This document shows, piece after piece, positions 21,169 through 32,665 of a stretch of 64,000 nt of DNA. The first letter of the stretch is position 1. Every line of letters begins with the position of its first letter. Below the pieces are notes generated by a model. The model was not told the origin of the DNA, did not search any database, and was given only the letters and a program-made list of their open reading frames with translations. The translations under genes were made by a program, and so were the position numbers. The DNA comes from Euptelea pleiosperma (Eukaryota; Streptophyta; Magnoliopsida; Ranunculales; Eupteleaceae): NCBI GenBank assembly GCA_035048495.1, contig CM068553.1:13269190-13333189 (forward strand). The letters are read 5' to 3'.

Positions 21169-22224
21169 TTAGAACTCACCGCTGGTAATGAAGAGGTCCG
21201 GGTACTTTTCTTGTATCTCGGACTCCAACTCCCAGGTTGCTTCTTCCAAGTCATGGTGTTGCCACTGTACTTTGACCAACTTAATCGTCTTAGTGCGTAG
21301 GACCTGATCCTTGGTATCCAAGATTTTAGTTGGTCGTTCCTCATAGGCTGTATCCTCTCGTAATTGTAGTTCCTGCCATTCGATGACGTGTGTAGGATCT
21401 GGTTCATACCTGCGCAACATGGAGACATGAAATACGTCGTGGATTCTCGCGAGTTGTGGTGATAGTGCGAGCTGATAGGCGACTTGTCCTGCTTTTCTTA
21501 GGATCTCGAAGGGTCCGATGTACCGAGGCGCGAGCTTCCCCTTCTTGCCAAAACGAATGGCTCTCTTTCTTGGCGATACCTTTAGAAATACTTGGTCTCC
21601 CAACTGGAACTCCAAAGGTCTCCTACGTTTGTCTGCATAGCTCTTCTGTCGATTTTGTGCCGCTAAAAGCCGGTCTCTTATTATCTTTACCTTCGTTGTG
21701 GTCTCCTGAACGAGTTCAGGCCCGGATAAAGTGTGCTCCCCGATTTCCGCCCAGCAAAGCGGTGATCTGCATGGTCGTCCATATAGAGCCTCAAATGGTG
21801 CCATCCCTATACTTGCCTGGTAGCTGTTGTTGTACGCGAATTCTGCCAATGGTAGATGTTCACTCCAATTGCCTTTGAAGTCCAATGCACAAGCTCTAAG
21901 CATGTCTTCTAAGATTTGAATGGTACACTCTGACTGCCCGTCCGTCTGTGGGTGGTATGCTGTACTAAGCTGTAGCTGTGTTCCCAACGCTGCTTGTAGG
22001 CTCTGCCAAAATCTAGATGTGAATCGAGGGTCTCGATCTGACACTATAGAGAGTGGAATGCCATGAAGTTTGATGACCTCATCCATATATAACTGTGCTA
22101 AGACTGGTACGGTATCCGTTGTCTTGATCGCTAGAAAGTGAGCAGATTTAGTTAATCGGTCTACAATCACCCAAACTGCATCACTTCCTCTTCGGGTCTT
22201 CGGTAGTCCAACTACAAAGTCCAT
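21169..22224 (-). pseudogene. Gypsy Pol: integrase core and chromodomain-like C-terminus
   Basis: Open frame of 351 residues in the same frame as the upstream Gag-Pol, separated by one TGA at about 22266-22268. It begins within the integrase core: first Asp in WVIVDRLTKSAHF, second in SIVSDRDPRFTSRF, Glu in DGQSECTIQILEDML, the D,D35E triad that inserts the element DNA. Then come the conserved AEFAYNNSYQASIGMAPFEA and YGRPC, the GPFEIL...YQLALP-like domain and, in the last 50 residues, a chromodomain-like W...H...EATWE segment thought to guide insertion. The internal ATG used by this frame is not a real start. Confidence 0.9.
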
Positions 22225-22281
22225 CGTGATATGTTCCCACTTCCATTCTGCAACGGGTAAGGGTTGTAATAATCCTGTTGG

Positions 22282-25200
22282 TCATTGATGTTCTGCCTTC
22301 ACCTGCTGACATGTGAGACATTTAGAGACGAATGTGGCAACATCTCTCTTCATCCCTTTCCACCAATATTGTCGCTTCAAGTCTTGATACATCTTCGTAG
22401 CTCCAGGGTGTATGGTGAACTTTGAACGATGTGCCTCTGCTAGGATGTCTGCTCGAATGCTAGGGTCGTCTAGTACGCACAATCGTCCATGAAATCTCAA
22501 ACCTCCATCTGGTTGCATAGACCAATCTCCTGGACCCCCATCGTTAGAAAGTTCTGCTCTCGCTGTTTCAAATTCTGGGTCCTTAGACTGACCTTCGATA
22601 ATTCTGGGAATGATAGTCGGCTGGACGATTAAATTGTAGAGGCATGCTCGATTGTCTTGTCGCTTTACACGAAGATCGAAGTCCTCCAACGTGTCCATCC
22701 ATCTCCATTTCTGAATCATCATGCTAGCAATAGTTCCATGAGATTTCCTACTAAGCGCGTCCGCCACTACATTGGCCTTAGCTGGATGATAGTGTAACGA
22801 AAAATCATAGTCTTTGAGGAATTCCATCCATCGTCGTTGTCGTAAGTTGAGCTCCTTCTGGGTGAAAATGTACTTCAGGCTCTTGTGATCCGAGTAGACC
22901 TCGAATTGTTCTCCGTACAAGTAGTGTCTCCAGATCTTTAGTGCAAACACAATAGCTGCAAGCTCCAAGTCATGTGTTGGGTAGTTTTGCTCGTGTATCT
23001 TCAATTGTCTCGATGCGTAGGCTACCACCTTGCCTTGTTGCATAAGTACGCACCCCAGTCCTTTCTTAGACGCGTCACTATAAATGACATAGCCTGATTC
23101 TGTGGCTGGAATGACTAAAATCGGGGCCGTTGTCAACCTTTTCTTGAGTTCTTGAAAGGCTTCTTCACACTGGTTGTTCCAAATGAACTTTTTCCCCTTT
23201 CTGGTCAACTTCGTCATCTGTCCTGCTAACTTGGAGAATCCTTCCACGAATCGTCGATAATATCCTGCTAGGCCCAAGAAACTACGGATCTCTGCCACGT
23301 TCTTCGGTCGTTCCCAATTCGAAACTGCTTCTATCTTTGTGGGGTCCACTGAAACGCCTGCTGCTGAGATGACGTGGCTGAGGAATTGCACTTTCTCTAA
23401 CCAGAACGCGCACTTATTTTTCTTGGCATACAGTTGATTCTCTCTCAAGGTCTGAAGTGTGATTCGCAGATGTTGTGCGTGTTCTTCCCGGTTCTTTGAG
23501 TAAATAAGGATGTCATCCACAAATACGACCACAAACTGGTCGAGATAGGGTCTAAACACTCGATTCATCATGTCCATGAATGCTGCCGGTGCATTTGTCA
23601 GTCCAAAGGGCATCACAACGAATTCGTAATGTCCATATCTGGTTCTGAATGCTGTCTTGGATATGTCTTCATCCTTCACTCTCAATTGGTGATAGCCGGA
23701 CCTTAAGTCGATCTTCGAGAAAAATCTTGATCCTCGTAGCTGATCAAAGAGATCGTCGATGCGCGGTAGTGGGTAACGATTCTTGATCGTAACACGATTG
23801 AGTTGTCGATAATCCATGCAAAGGCGTAGGGAACCATCCTTCTTCTTCACAAATAGAACTGGTGCTCCCCAAGGAGATACGCTGGGTCTGATGAATCCGT
23901 CGTCCTGGAGGTCCTGTAACTGGCCCTTCAATTCCTTCAGCTCCAATGGTGCCATTCTGTAAGGCACAATCGAGATTGGAGTTGTGCCTGGGTACACTTT
24001 GATCGCAAATTCTACTTCTCTCTGCGGCGGTAATCCCGGTAATTCTTCAGGAAAGACGTCAGGAAATTCTTGAACTATTTCTTCCCCTCCGAGAGATAGA
24101 GCTATAAGTTCCTCGCACAGTACGTGCGCTAGGTAACTAGAGCTGACATCGACGCTCTTCTTCCCATAAAAGTGGAAAATTGAGCCGTCAAGGGTACTGA
24201 AAGAGATCTTCTTCTTAAAACAATCGATTGTGGCATGGTAGGATGACAACCAATCCATGCCAAGGATCACATCGAAATCTGCAATATCCAAGGGCACTAG
24301 ATCTACCTCTAGTTCATGGTCTGCAATTCGTACGATGCACGATCGACACACCTTATCGACCCCTACTCTTTTCCCCACTGGAGTAGTCACAAGTAATGGA
24401 CGAGCCATAGGCTCCATGTTCAAACCCAAAGTACATGCAAAAGATGAAGATACAAAAGAGTGTGTGGCACCTGAGTCAAAAAGTATTCTAGCCCAAGAAT
24501 TGTAAACAAGTAATGTACCTTCGACCACTGCATTAGTTGCTTCTTCATCTGGTGCGACCAAAGCGAAGACCCGTCCTTGGGTTGTTGGTGCTGGGTTCTT
24601 CCTGTATTGTTGTTGTGGTAGTGTCAGTTTCTTCTGAGGGTGCTGGTTAGCCTGAGTCTGGCGCCCAGACTGTGCTGGTCCTGCGAATTGCTTCTGTTGT
24701 TCTTTAGGTACCGGGCAGTTAGTTCGGATATGGCCAGTCTGCCCACATCCATAACACTTAGGTTGCCATGGAAGACTCAATGGTGCAATTTTGACTTGGC
24801 TCTCTTGTCCCGAAGCTTGTCCCATCTGCCTCATCTGATTCGAAGTCTGTCCAACCTGTCGGTGCTGTCCGAATTGAGTCCCTGCCTGCCTCATTTGCCC
24901 AAAAAGTGGTAGCCCAAAAGTCCGTGGCCGTTTAGGATCTCCTTGTTGTGGTCCCGAGTTGTTCCTGTTCCTCGATTCCTGGACCCGATGGGCCAGTGCG
25001 AGGTCTTGTTCTACCAATAAAGCTCTCTCAAGCAAGCTACCATACTCCCTCACCATAAGTGCTGTGAGTTTTCCACGAATGTCAAGCCTCAATCCGCGCT
25101 CGAACCGTTTGCACTTAGCGGCTTCCGTCTCCACTAGGTGTGGGGCGAAACGAGACAACTCAATGAATTTGGCCTCATACTGGGCCACCGTCATGTTGCG

Positions 25201-25431
25201 TTGCTGCAATCTCAAAAATTCTTCCATCTTGGCATCTCTAGCCGACTCTGGGAAATGTTTCTCTAGGAACAAATGTTCGAACTGTTTCCATGTCATGTCT
25301 GTCACTTCTTTAGTCGCCTTGACTGAGTCCCACCAATGGTCTGCTTCACCAAGAAGTAAAAAAGATGCTAGGGTCACCCGTCGATCCTCAGGTGCCCTCA
25401 ATGCCTCTAATATTTTCTTCACATGTTTCAA
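22282..25431 (-). pseudogene. Gypsy Gag-Pol: Gag, protease, RT, RNase H, integrase zinc finger
   Basis: 1049 residues without a break. Order: Gag capsid (to about 150), Q-rich linker, CCHC zinc knuckle C226-Y-G-C...H...C, aspartic protease with D319-S-G-A-T-H-S, reverse transcriptase with FVDDIL (D639-D640), RNase H with [10 protein letters not shown] (D786), and the integrase HHCC finger ([11 protein letters not shown]...CLTCQQVK, about 1008-1045). The frame is continuous with 25674-25480 upstream and 22224-21169 downstream; a single in-frame TGA separates each pair. All catalytic residues that I can see are kept, so only the two stops disable it. Confidence 0.93.
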
Positions 25432-25479
25432 CCACGTCTCCGCTTCTAATGGTTCAGCCGTACCTTTGAAAGTAGGTGG

Positions 25480-25674
25480 TCAGAGTCGTTGAAATTTCTC
25501 GACCCAGACGGTCGATTCCCCCACTGGCGCGGGTCGTTGTAGTTCAATAGTGTCGGTTCTGGTTTGTTGATGTTGCATGACAGAAGTCATGTCTCGCAGA
25601 GCCTGGAACACTCCGCTCAAGTCTGTCTGGCCATTGGCCGCATTGTCCTGTCCACTGTTTCCTCCCCTTGCCAT
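25480..25674 (-). pseudogene. Gypsy Gag N-terminus, ended by an in-frame stop
   Basis: Starts MARGGNSGQDNAANGQTDLS and runs to VEKFQRL followed by TGA at 25480-25482. The same frame goes on with [19 protein letters not shown] into the 1049-residue frame. Related Gag proteins have an Arg at the stop position, so a CGA to TGA change is likely. The ATG is about 140 bp inside the primer-binding site, as expected for the true Gag-Pol start. Confidence 0.85.
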
Positions 25675-25814
25675 TTCCTTGTAAAGGTATACTAGATTAA
25701 GTTAGTTTTAACAATCTCGTTAATCATACACATAATTCAAATGCAAGTACGCAAGTTCATTCACTCATCATGTAATGGTCCCACTGTCCCAAGTCCCAAA
25801 CTAGTCTACTAACT

Positions 25815-25829
25815 GTCGCTCTGATACCA
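25815..25829 (-). other. Primer-binding site of the gypsy element
   Basis: On the minus strand it reads TGGTATCAGAGCGAC, a tRNA-Met-type site, 3 bp from the 5' LTR edge at 25833. Confidence 0.85.
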
Positions 25830-25832
25830 TGT

Positions 25833-28800
25833 TGTCACGACCCTAAATCTGGGCATCTGGGTTTGACCCATTTCGCACGGGTTGACCTGGATCCAAACCC
25901 GAGTCATGATCAATTAAAACAAATCCCACACTTCAACAATAATTACCAATAAAATATTAAGGTTAATATCATAATTCATTTAAATGCTCATAACATCCAC
26001 TCACGACCATAAGAAGTTCAAGTATTTGGCAAACAAGTAGTCCAGAGTACATTCACCTATAAAATGTTCAACCTTTTGACCATCAGATTTAGGATTTAAA
26101 ATTTTGATTTATTTTCTCTTAACCAATCCATAAATTGGCCAGAATTGTAAAATTCACCCATGGTGTCCCATACGAAGCACTTTAACTTTGATACACTACA
26201 CTGCCTTACATTTGTAAGGATAGCATGCACACATTGCTGGTCCCACCGGATAGTACAATAGATCTGGACGTTCAGCAGTCCATCCCACATTTCATGGTAG
26301 GAAAATCAGTGGGCGCTATCCACTATGCTGTCCGTGTCTAGACAGATCTCTATGGTCTGAAACAAATTCGTTTCAAAACCTCGAAATACATGTAGGTCTC
26401 ATCCACACACTGACGTTGCTGGAAACCAACACCGGTCGCTACTAAGCACAACATTAAAATACACAGTTCACTCCAGGGAATCGGTCTACAACTCAAGTCG
26501 TTATTTCTCCGGTTGTCTTAGTGGTCACACCCATGCATCATCCGAATCAGCCACGAGATATCTACCGGTAGAGGTCGGGTTAAACATGGGACTCTTGTTC
26601 GCTTTGGCTATGGGTTCTATCCCATTCCGGGAATCACGTACCCATAGTCTAAACAACTCCCATGTTGCCACACCCATGAGCCAACATTTAAAATTGGCTC
26701 TCTCATAGCCGTTACATCCCCAGAATTTCTTCATGCAAGGTAATTTATAAAAGAAACACTTTACTCACATAATATCCAACACATGGTCCAATACCATTCA
26801 TGGAAAATTCCAAACTAAAAAATAACATGCAAATACATGGTCTAATACTATTAATTAAGGTGAATTGCTAACAAGATGTTCAAACTCCACTAATCATTAT
26901 CAAAACATAACCATATGTTTCCTCACATAAATTCATATATTGTCTCACATAGAATCATCCTTAAAATACTAATTTTTTTCCATTATTAAAGTAATAGTAA
27001 TGCCATTCAAACATTCTCGTGAATTCATCGTGTCCAACATCGTCCTCTTCGTTCATCCCGAACTCCTCACTGGGTTCGTCAAGATCTGTAAAATTTCAAT
27101 CGGTACAACACCGTGAGCCGGAGCCCAGTAACAACAAGCGCATTTCCGACAATGATAATAGGATAATCATTCAATCTAAGCATGCATCTTGATATAGGTA
27201 GCAGTGTACATTAACATAAGCGACATCCTCATTAACAGATCTCATACGTGCATTCATATCTTAATATGTTTAGCCCCCACCAAGGGAAATGATCCCACCA
27301 AGGGTTGTAATCCCACCAAGGGTAGTCCCCGCAAGGACACATCGGATTGGACCAACCATCCCGCTAAGGTCTCATATGCAAAGCCACATGAAATGATAGC
27401 ACGTTCCCACGAATTTCATTTAATACATGTTGATCTCAACACGATAAATTATCATGCATCACAGGGTTGGACCAACTATTTCTCCAAAGTCCCTCACGCA
27501 ATACCATACGAAATAATAGCATATTCACACAAGAGTCCATCTAAAGCATGCTGATCACACTATGATAACCATAACGTACACATCACATTCGGATCATGTT
27601 TTATTCTACGATCATAGTCAGTACGCCTACATGTTTGAAGACGTGATATCCTACGGTTCAATGGCGACGGTGTGTGGTAGATCGATCTGATCTCCTTTTC
27701 CTCTTCCTGCTACTAACGTTCTTCTCCACTCCCCTTCTCTCCTTTTTCTTAGTCAGAACACGTTTTTCCCCCCCTTCGGTTTCACGGCCAATGGTGTTTA
27801 TTAATTGTGGCACCTCCTTTGGACAAAGGGGTTTACACGATTCATGTAGGGAAGGTTTCCCATAAGTCAATGTCACTTTCTATTCTAGATGATCACCATA
27901 TCTGCATGTTTGATCGGTGATTATAAAGTTTCTAAATGATATTATGCTAAAAAGGTAGGTGATTATCCTAGGTGGTAAATTAGTATCTTATTCAAAATGG
28001 TGCAAGTGTGTTAAAGAAAATAAGGGTACGTGTGTACTAACTAGGCAATATTCATTCTAGTAGCTAATGAGTACATGTTAACTTTTTTTATTTTATAGGG
28101 TTCATTCCTAAAGAGGTCCAGCTGATTGGTCAAGCAATTCAATGGTAAGGTGGCTAGTATACTAAGGTGTACACGTACCATCCTCAAAAAGGTAAGTGGT
28201 TAAGGGAATCCTCCCTTGTGTAGTTAATTTAGTAGGGTGCTATGCAAGGTAACTCAGACCAGTCCATTTGGACTTTGTCAAAGTCGATCCTAATCTTGAT
28301 GTCTTACTATACACTTGGCAACATCCTATGCTATGTGGTCTAGTAAGGCTGGTCACACAATGACATGGCATTATGTCCAAAATAGGTTGAAGGTCCTTTA
28401 TTTCATTTGACTAGTTGGGCACCTTTTCTTATTAGATTCAATGGCCGTTAGTATATGTGGGCCCCCCTTAATCTTTTAAATGCAAGAACGTGTTGGCAGG
28501 TGTGGTCTAATGTGTGTGTGTCAAGTCAGCATATAGTGAATTGTGAGTTTTTGTCAACTATGTTATGTTAGTTGGTGGTTAGAACATAGGTTATAAACAA
28601 TTCACTAATAACATGAATGCATGAGATTAAATCATAAAAAAAAGTGTTACAATGATGAACATTTAGTGTTAGTGTGTATGATATGCCTACAATTCATACT
28701 CTATGGCATTTCTCGAGCTTCCGAGTTAACACCAATGCCCGGGAATTCACCAAGCGTGTTCGTAAATTCTAGTGTAGATTCCATTAGTCCATTCATAACG

Positions 28801-28909
28801 TGTTTGAAGTTTGATACAATGTGTGAGTTCATGATCGAAGTTTTGAAATTTAGAATATTCGAATTGAGAATTCACGAAATTACCCTTGGGTGCGGCTTAG
28901 GATATTACA
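25833..28909 (-). repeat. 5' LTR of the gypsy element
   Basis: 3077 bp, TGTCACGACCC at its left edge and GGATATTACA at its right edge as read on the + strand. Nearly identical to 18038-21125; visible differences include 'ctgggtttgacc' against 'ctggtttgacc' at the left edge. Its outer edge abuts the resumed copia Gag. Confidence 0.92.
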
Positions 28910-29265
28910 CCATGAGCCAAGTGACAAGTAGTTTGTTGAATGAGGAAATAAGAAGAAAATCTTTGGGTTCATTTGAACAAGAAGCACTTGTTACAGAAAA
29001 TAGGGGGAGGAGTAAAAGTCGGAAACCTCAATACCGTGAAAAGTCCAGAGGAAGATCAAAGTCAAGGAAAGAAATCAGTTGTTTTAATTGTGGCAAGCTG
29101 GGTCACCACAAAAATGAGTGTCGGAAGCTAAAGAAAGACAAAAAGAAAGAGAGGGTAAAGAAAGGCAAGATGACAAAGAAACTACCGCCGTCACTTCAGA
29201 TGGGGATGTTATTATTTTTTCTACTTGTGAAGATGCTTGTAATAGTGTCACATGCCATGACATAG
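28910..29265 (+). pseudogene. Copia Gag, C-terminal part with zinc knuckle
   Basis: Begins MSQVTSSLLNEEIRRKSLGS, the exact continuation of the Gag interrupted at 18037. An Arg/Ser-rich segment (GRSKSRKPQ, RGRSKSRKE) is followed by the CCHC knuckle CFNCGKLGHHKNEC at about 29078-29119. The open frame upstream (from 28621) is LTR sequence of the gypsy element fused by chance. The true Gag frame slips near 29160, and the downstream protein continues in another frame. Confidence 0.88.
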
Positions 29266-29669
29266 ATTGGGTGGTTGACACCGGGGCTTCATACCATGCT
29301 ACCCCAATGAAAGATTTCTTTACCTCATACAAGTCAGGTGATTTTGGTTATGCAAATGAGAAATTTGGCTACAGGTTATGGGATCCAGTTGACAAGAAGG
29401 TTATCAGAAGTAGGGATGTTGTCTTTCTTAAGACCAAACTTGAGCCCCATGTTGATGATCTTGTTGACAAAAATTCAGTTCCTCCACCTACGGTACATAA
29501 TGAAGACGGGGGAGATGTACAAGTCCATGAAGATGTCATTATTGATGATGTGCCTACTAATGATGTTGATCAAGGGGAGCAGCCCCTTCAAGAACTATTA
29601 CCAGAACCTCAGTTGAGAAGATCTGCAAGGGAGTGTCAACCTTCCACAAGGTATTTACATACCTCATGA
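29118..29669 (+). pseudogene. Copia Pol remnant: protease joined to integrase C-terminus
   Basis: In this frame WVVDTGASYHATP (about 29268-29307) is the aspartic protease active site. After SYKSGDFGYAN it jumps to KFGYRLWDPVDKKVIRSRDV, a segment normally at the end of integrase, then LRRSARECQPSTRY. More than a kilobase of protease and integrase core has been deleted here, in frame. No functional integrase is possible. Confidence 0.85.
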
Positions 29670-29910
29670 GTATGTCATGCTCACAGATGAGGGTGAACTT
29701 GAATGTTATCAAGAAGCTAAGGCTCATAAAGATAAAGGGGCGTGGTTGAAAGCTATGCGAGAAGAAATGGATTCTTTGCATAAAAACCACACTTATGAAT
29801 TAGTAAAGTTGTCAAAGGGCAAGAAAGCTCTCAACAACAAGTGAGTGTTCAAGTTAAAGACAAGAGAAGAGCTCACAGCCCAGGTACAAGGCAAGGTTGG
29901 TTGTGAAGGG
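29670..29910 (+). pseudogene. Copia reverse transcriptase, N-terminal remnant
   Basis: Continues with YVMLTDEGELECYQEAKAHK, AWLKAMREEMDSLHKNHTYE and a VFKLK-like segment, the start of the copia RT domain, with a stop near 29842 and small frame errors. It ends at 29910 ('ttggttgtgaaggg'), where minus-strand sequence of another element begins. The YVDD active site is not present. Confidence 0.8.
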
Positions 29911-30240
29911 TATCCTTGGGATAGGCTTTGTTTAAATGGGTGAAGTCGATACATACTCTGATCTTCCCATTTTTCTTTGGTAAAGCCACTATGTTGGCTA
30001 ACCATCTAGCATCAAAGACTTCTCGGATGAAGCTGGCTGCCAAGAGTTTATCGATCTCTTCTTGGACAGCCTTCTGTTTCTCGGGAGCAATTCTCCGAGG
30101 TCGTTGTTTCATAGGTAAATACTTATTATCTACCTTTAACTGATGACAAGAGATGTCAGGAGGAATACATAGCATGTCGCTAAAGGACCATGCGAAGACG
30201 TCCATATAAGATTTCAAGAAATCAACGTAGGAAACCTTTT
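29911..30240 (-). pseudogene. Gypsy-2 reverse transcriptase, N-terminal part
   Basis: Minus-strand frame with DVFAWSFSDMLCIPPDISCH, QRPRRIAPEKQKAVQEEIDK and ALPKKNGKIRVCIDFTHLNK, the RT fingers region of Tat/Athila-type gypsy elements. It stops at the 29910/29911 junction after AYPKD, before the catalytic YVDD-equivalent. 30241-30560 continues the same element but its frame is interrupted. Confidence 0.85.
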
Positions 30241-30559
30241 CTTCGATGGATAGACCAGCCCTGATAAAGGTGTACTTTAGATCATCCTCAGTCCCAAGGT
30301 TGATTTCATCAGTTTCCTCTATCGTGAGAATGTTGCTAGGCTCAGATTGTATCTTTCAATCTTCCTGGCTAGGTGTAGTCTGCTCCAAACTTGTCGGGAT
30401 GGGCTCTAGTTGCTATTGCTTAGCAACCATAGATGAAGTTCCTTTTTCATGCGGACCCTCACGACCAATAGTACTCTTAGGTCGGAGGGCAGTGGCAGAA
30501 CATCTCTTTGAGACAATTTGGTCTCCTTCTAACTCCATTATCCCATAATCAGTCGGAAA

Positions 30560-31111
30560 TCAGAACAACTGATGATAGGTTGATGGTACGCCCTTGACCT
30601 CATGTATCCATCCCTGCCCCAGAATGCCATTATAGGGGGATGGAGTATCCAGAACCAAAAATTCTACAATAGACGTGATCGGTCCTGTCTTTACTAGCAG
30701 AATTACCTTCCCTAGAGCATATTCCTTTTGGCTATTAAATTCGACCAATGGAGTACTACTCTGGACCAGATCTGATGGGTTTAAACCCATCATCTTATAA
30801 GGTTCTACGAATAAGATTTCGGCTGAGCTGCCGGAATTTATCAGCAGACGCTTTACCTCATAATTGTCCACTGACAATGTCTGTACTAACACGTCTGAGT
30901 GTGGATGATCTACTCCGACGAGTTTGTCGGAGAAGAAAATAGCCGCATCAATGCTCTCCATCATCTCTACTGAGTCCGTCAATCTTGGACCCGTAGAGAG
31001 ATGTAGGATCTCTTTCAGGTGCTCTACTTTCCTGATTTTGATCTTGTCTTCTCTCTCCGTCTCTCCATGGGAGAGCTGTCGTCCTCCTCCGTGGATGACG
31101 TCTATAATCAA
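30560..31111 (-). pseudogene. Gypsy-2 aspartic protease region
   Basis: 183 residues with VIHGGGRQLSHGETEREDKI, then HPHSDVLVQTLSVDNYEVKR and LLINSGSSAEILF, and the closing YNGILGQGWIHEVKGVPSTY. Relatives have DSGSS at the active site; here the catalytic Asp codon is AAT (Asn) at 30836-30838. The frame is open but the protease should be dead. Confidence 0.82.
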
Positions 31112-31195
31112 CCTGCATTCTTGCTATTTAATATGGTTGTTATCTTTCTTGGGGATCTTGGCTTCAGCTACAGCTCCATTCGTAAGAGCGATATA

Positions 31196-32035
31196 CTACT
31201 GCAAATAGCTCTGATTAATTAGATCCTCAATTCGATGTCTTAGTGCCCAGCATTTATCTGTTATGTGCCCTGCTTCCTGATGGAAGGCACAGAACTTAGT
31301 CTTGTCTCTATCTCCCTTCAAGTCCGGCTTCATCGGACGAGGAAATTGGATATATTTCTCGTTCTTAATCAGATCAAGGATCTGACTATGCATTTTGTTC
31401 AACGCTGTAAATATCCTCTTCTCCCGGCGAGGATACCGATCTAAGCCTCCCGGCTTCTCGGTTTCCTTCTCGAGATTCTCTGTTGGTGCTACCTCAGTGG
31501 CAACCTTTTTTTTTCCCTTGGAGGATTTGCTAGGTGTGGCAGCCTTCTTCGCTTCATGCATGGATATGGTCAACCCTTGACCATGTTGGAGTGTGTCATC
31601 TTCGAGTTTAGAATACTTTTCAACTCGAAGAAACAAGGCCTCTATACTGACCGGCCTATTCTTAGTCAAGGACATGTAAAGTCCAGAACCTTTAGGCAGT
31701 GCCTTCCGAAAGGCTGTGACGGCGTGTTTATCGTCGCAATCTTTCACCGTTGTCATTAGAGTACGAAATCTTTTGGTGAAATCTCGTAGTGTCTCCTTCT
31801 GACCGTAGCGTACATTGAACAATACGTCGACGTCACTCTTATGCACTCTATTGCATGAGTAACGAGTGATGAAGAGGATGCTCAACTCGGTGAAGTCAAA
31901 AATAGTCTGAGGAGCTATCTGATTGAACCAAATGAGTGCATTATCACTCAAAGTAGATGGGAACATTCGACAAAGGAGCTCGTCATGGAACTCCCACATC
32001 GTCATCGCTTTCTGAAAATGAAGAATATGGTTCAC
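31196..32035 (-). pseudogene. Gypsy-2 Gag capsid region
   Basis: 279 residues including LLCRMFPSTLSDNALIWFNQ, QKETLRDFTKRFRTLMTTV and the CCHC-like CAFHQEAGHITDKCWALRHR near the end: the Retrotrans_gag domain of Tat-type elements. The N-terminal part continues to higher coordinates with breaks (32129-32597, MVDTRRTGLKSRRERKPPND). Internal ATG starts are not true starts. Confidence 0.85.
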
Positions 32036-32128
32036 GGGATCTGTGGTTCCCGTGAAGATTGAGAATTTAGGATAGGAGAAAGATTTGGGAACTCGATACT
32101 CTTGTATCTCTTTAGTAAACGGAGAGTC

Positions 32129-32597
32129 TCACGGAGCTCTCGTTGCCATTGCAGTCATCTTATCAGCCAATGTATCTTTTCTCCCCATCATTTCAGCTAC
32201 CAGATAGGTGATCTGCCTTCTGGTCTCCGATTGAATATGGTCTGAGCTTTGTTGAAAGGAAGACTCGACTCTGTGACGTTTCTTAGGTGGTGGGACATGA
32301 GCATCCCCACGTCTGCTCCTAGGATTTCGCAGATCAGATTCCTCTGGACCAGACCTGTTTGATCGAAAATGACTCTTCTGATGGTGCCTACCCCAGGCGT
32401 TCTTAGAGACATAATCACCTGCATGTCGAGCTATCATTCGTTGCTTCATCTTCAATCTCTTCTCGCAACTGGGCGATAACCTTTTGCTGGCAGTCGAGCT
32501 CTCTCACCTTTCTGCTCTCCATGATAGTATCTCTGAGGTCATTGGGAGGCTTCCTCTCTCTTCTACTCTTGAGGCCGGTACGTCTTGTATCCACCAT
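32129..32597 (-). pseudogene. Gypsy-2 Gag N-terminal region, frame-broken
   Basis: MVDTRRTGLKSRRERKPPND starts at 32597, about 70 bp inside the LTR edge, so it is the likely Gag start. It stops at 32415; a second frame (32455-32129) carries KKRHRVESSFQQSSD and TYLVAEMMGRKDTLADKMTA. At least one frameshift separates them. Confidence 0.7.
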
Positions 32598-32640
32598 TGT
32601 TCGAATCGAATATCTCTTGGAATGGAAAACTTCTAGTCAT

Positions 32641-32665
32641 AATTCCCCCAGACGGCGCCAAAAGA
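32641..32665 (-). other. Primer-binding region of gypsy-2
   Basis: On the minus strand the bases after the LTR read TCTTTTGGCGCCGTCTGGGG, the TGGCGCC-type primer site of Tat/Athila-like gypsy elements (not tRNA-Met). I do not assign the tRNA. Confidence 0.65.

Larger units (their letters stand above)
18038..28909 (-). mobile_element. Near-complete Ty3/gypsy (chromovirus, Tekay/Del-like) element with two 3.1-kb LTRs
   Basis: A 10.9-kb element on the minus strand. The two LTRs (18038-21125 and 25833-28909) are almost identical, enclosing a Gag-Pol frame (25674-21169), a tRNA-Met primer site (25815-25829) and a polypurine tract next to 21126. LTR ends in element orientation are TGTAATATCC...GTCGTGACA. 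The flanks are CCATT (18033-18037) and CCATG (28910-28914), a 5-bp target duplication with one later change; the host copia Gag reads on in frame across the two flanks. Long LTRs and a C-terminal chromodomain-like segment (W-Q-H-H-D-L-E-E-A-T-W-E) fit the Tekay/Del lineage. High LTR identity means a recent insertion. Confidence 0.92.
17466..29910 (+). mobile_element. Copia element interior, split by a gypsy element and truncated on the right
   Basis: Interior of the copia element on the + strand: Gag N-terminus (17523-18037), gypsy insertion (18038-28909), Gag C-terminus with zinc knuckle (28910-29190), protease (29265-29320), a jump to the integrase C-terminus (29350-29660), then the first part of reverse transcriptase to 29910. 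The catalytic integrase core, most of the RT, RNase H and the 3' LTR are missing. Confidence 0.85.

Noticed and set aside
21456..25492. Several + strand frames (for example 21456-21878, 24640-24912, 24959-25492)
   Set aside because: Antisense shadows of the gypsy Gag-Pol on the minus strand; long only because of the codon composition of the real frame.
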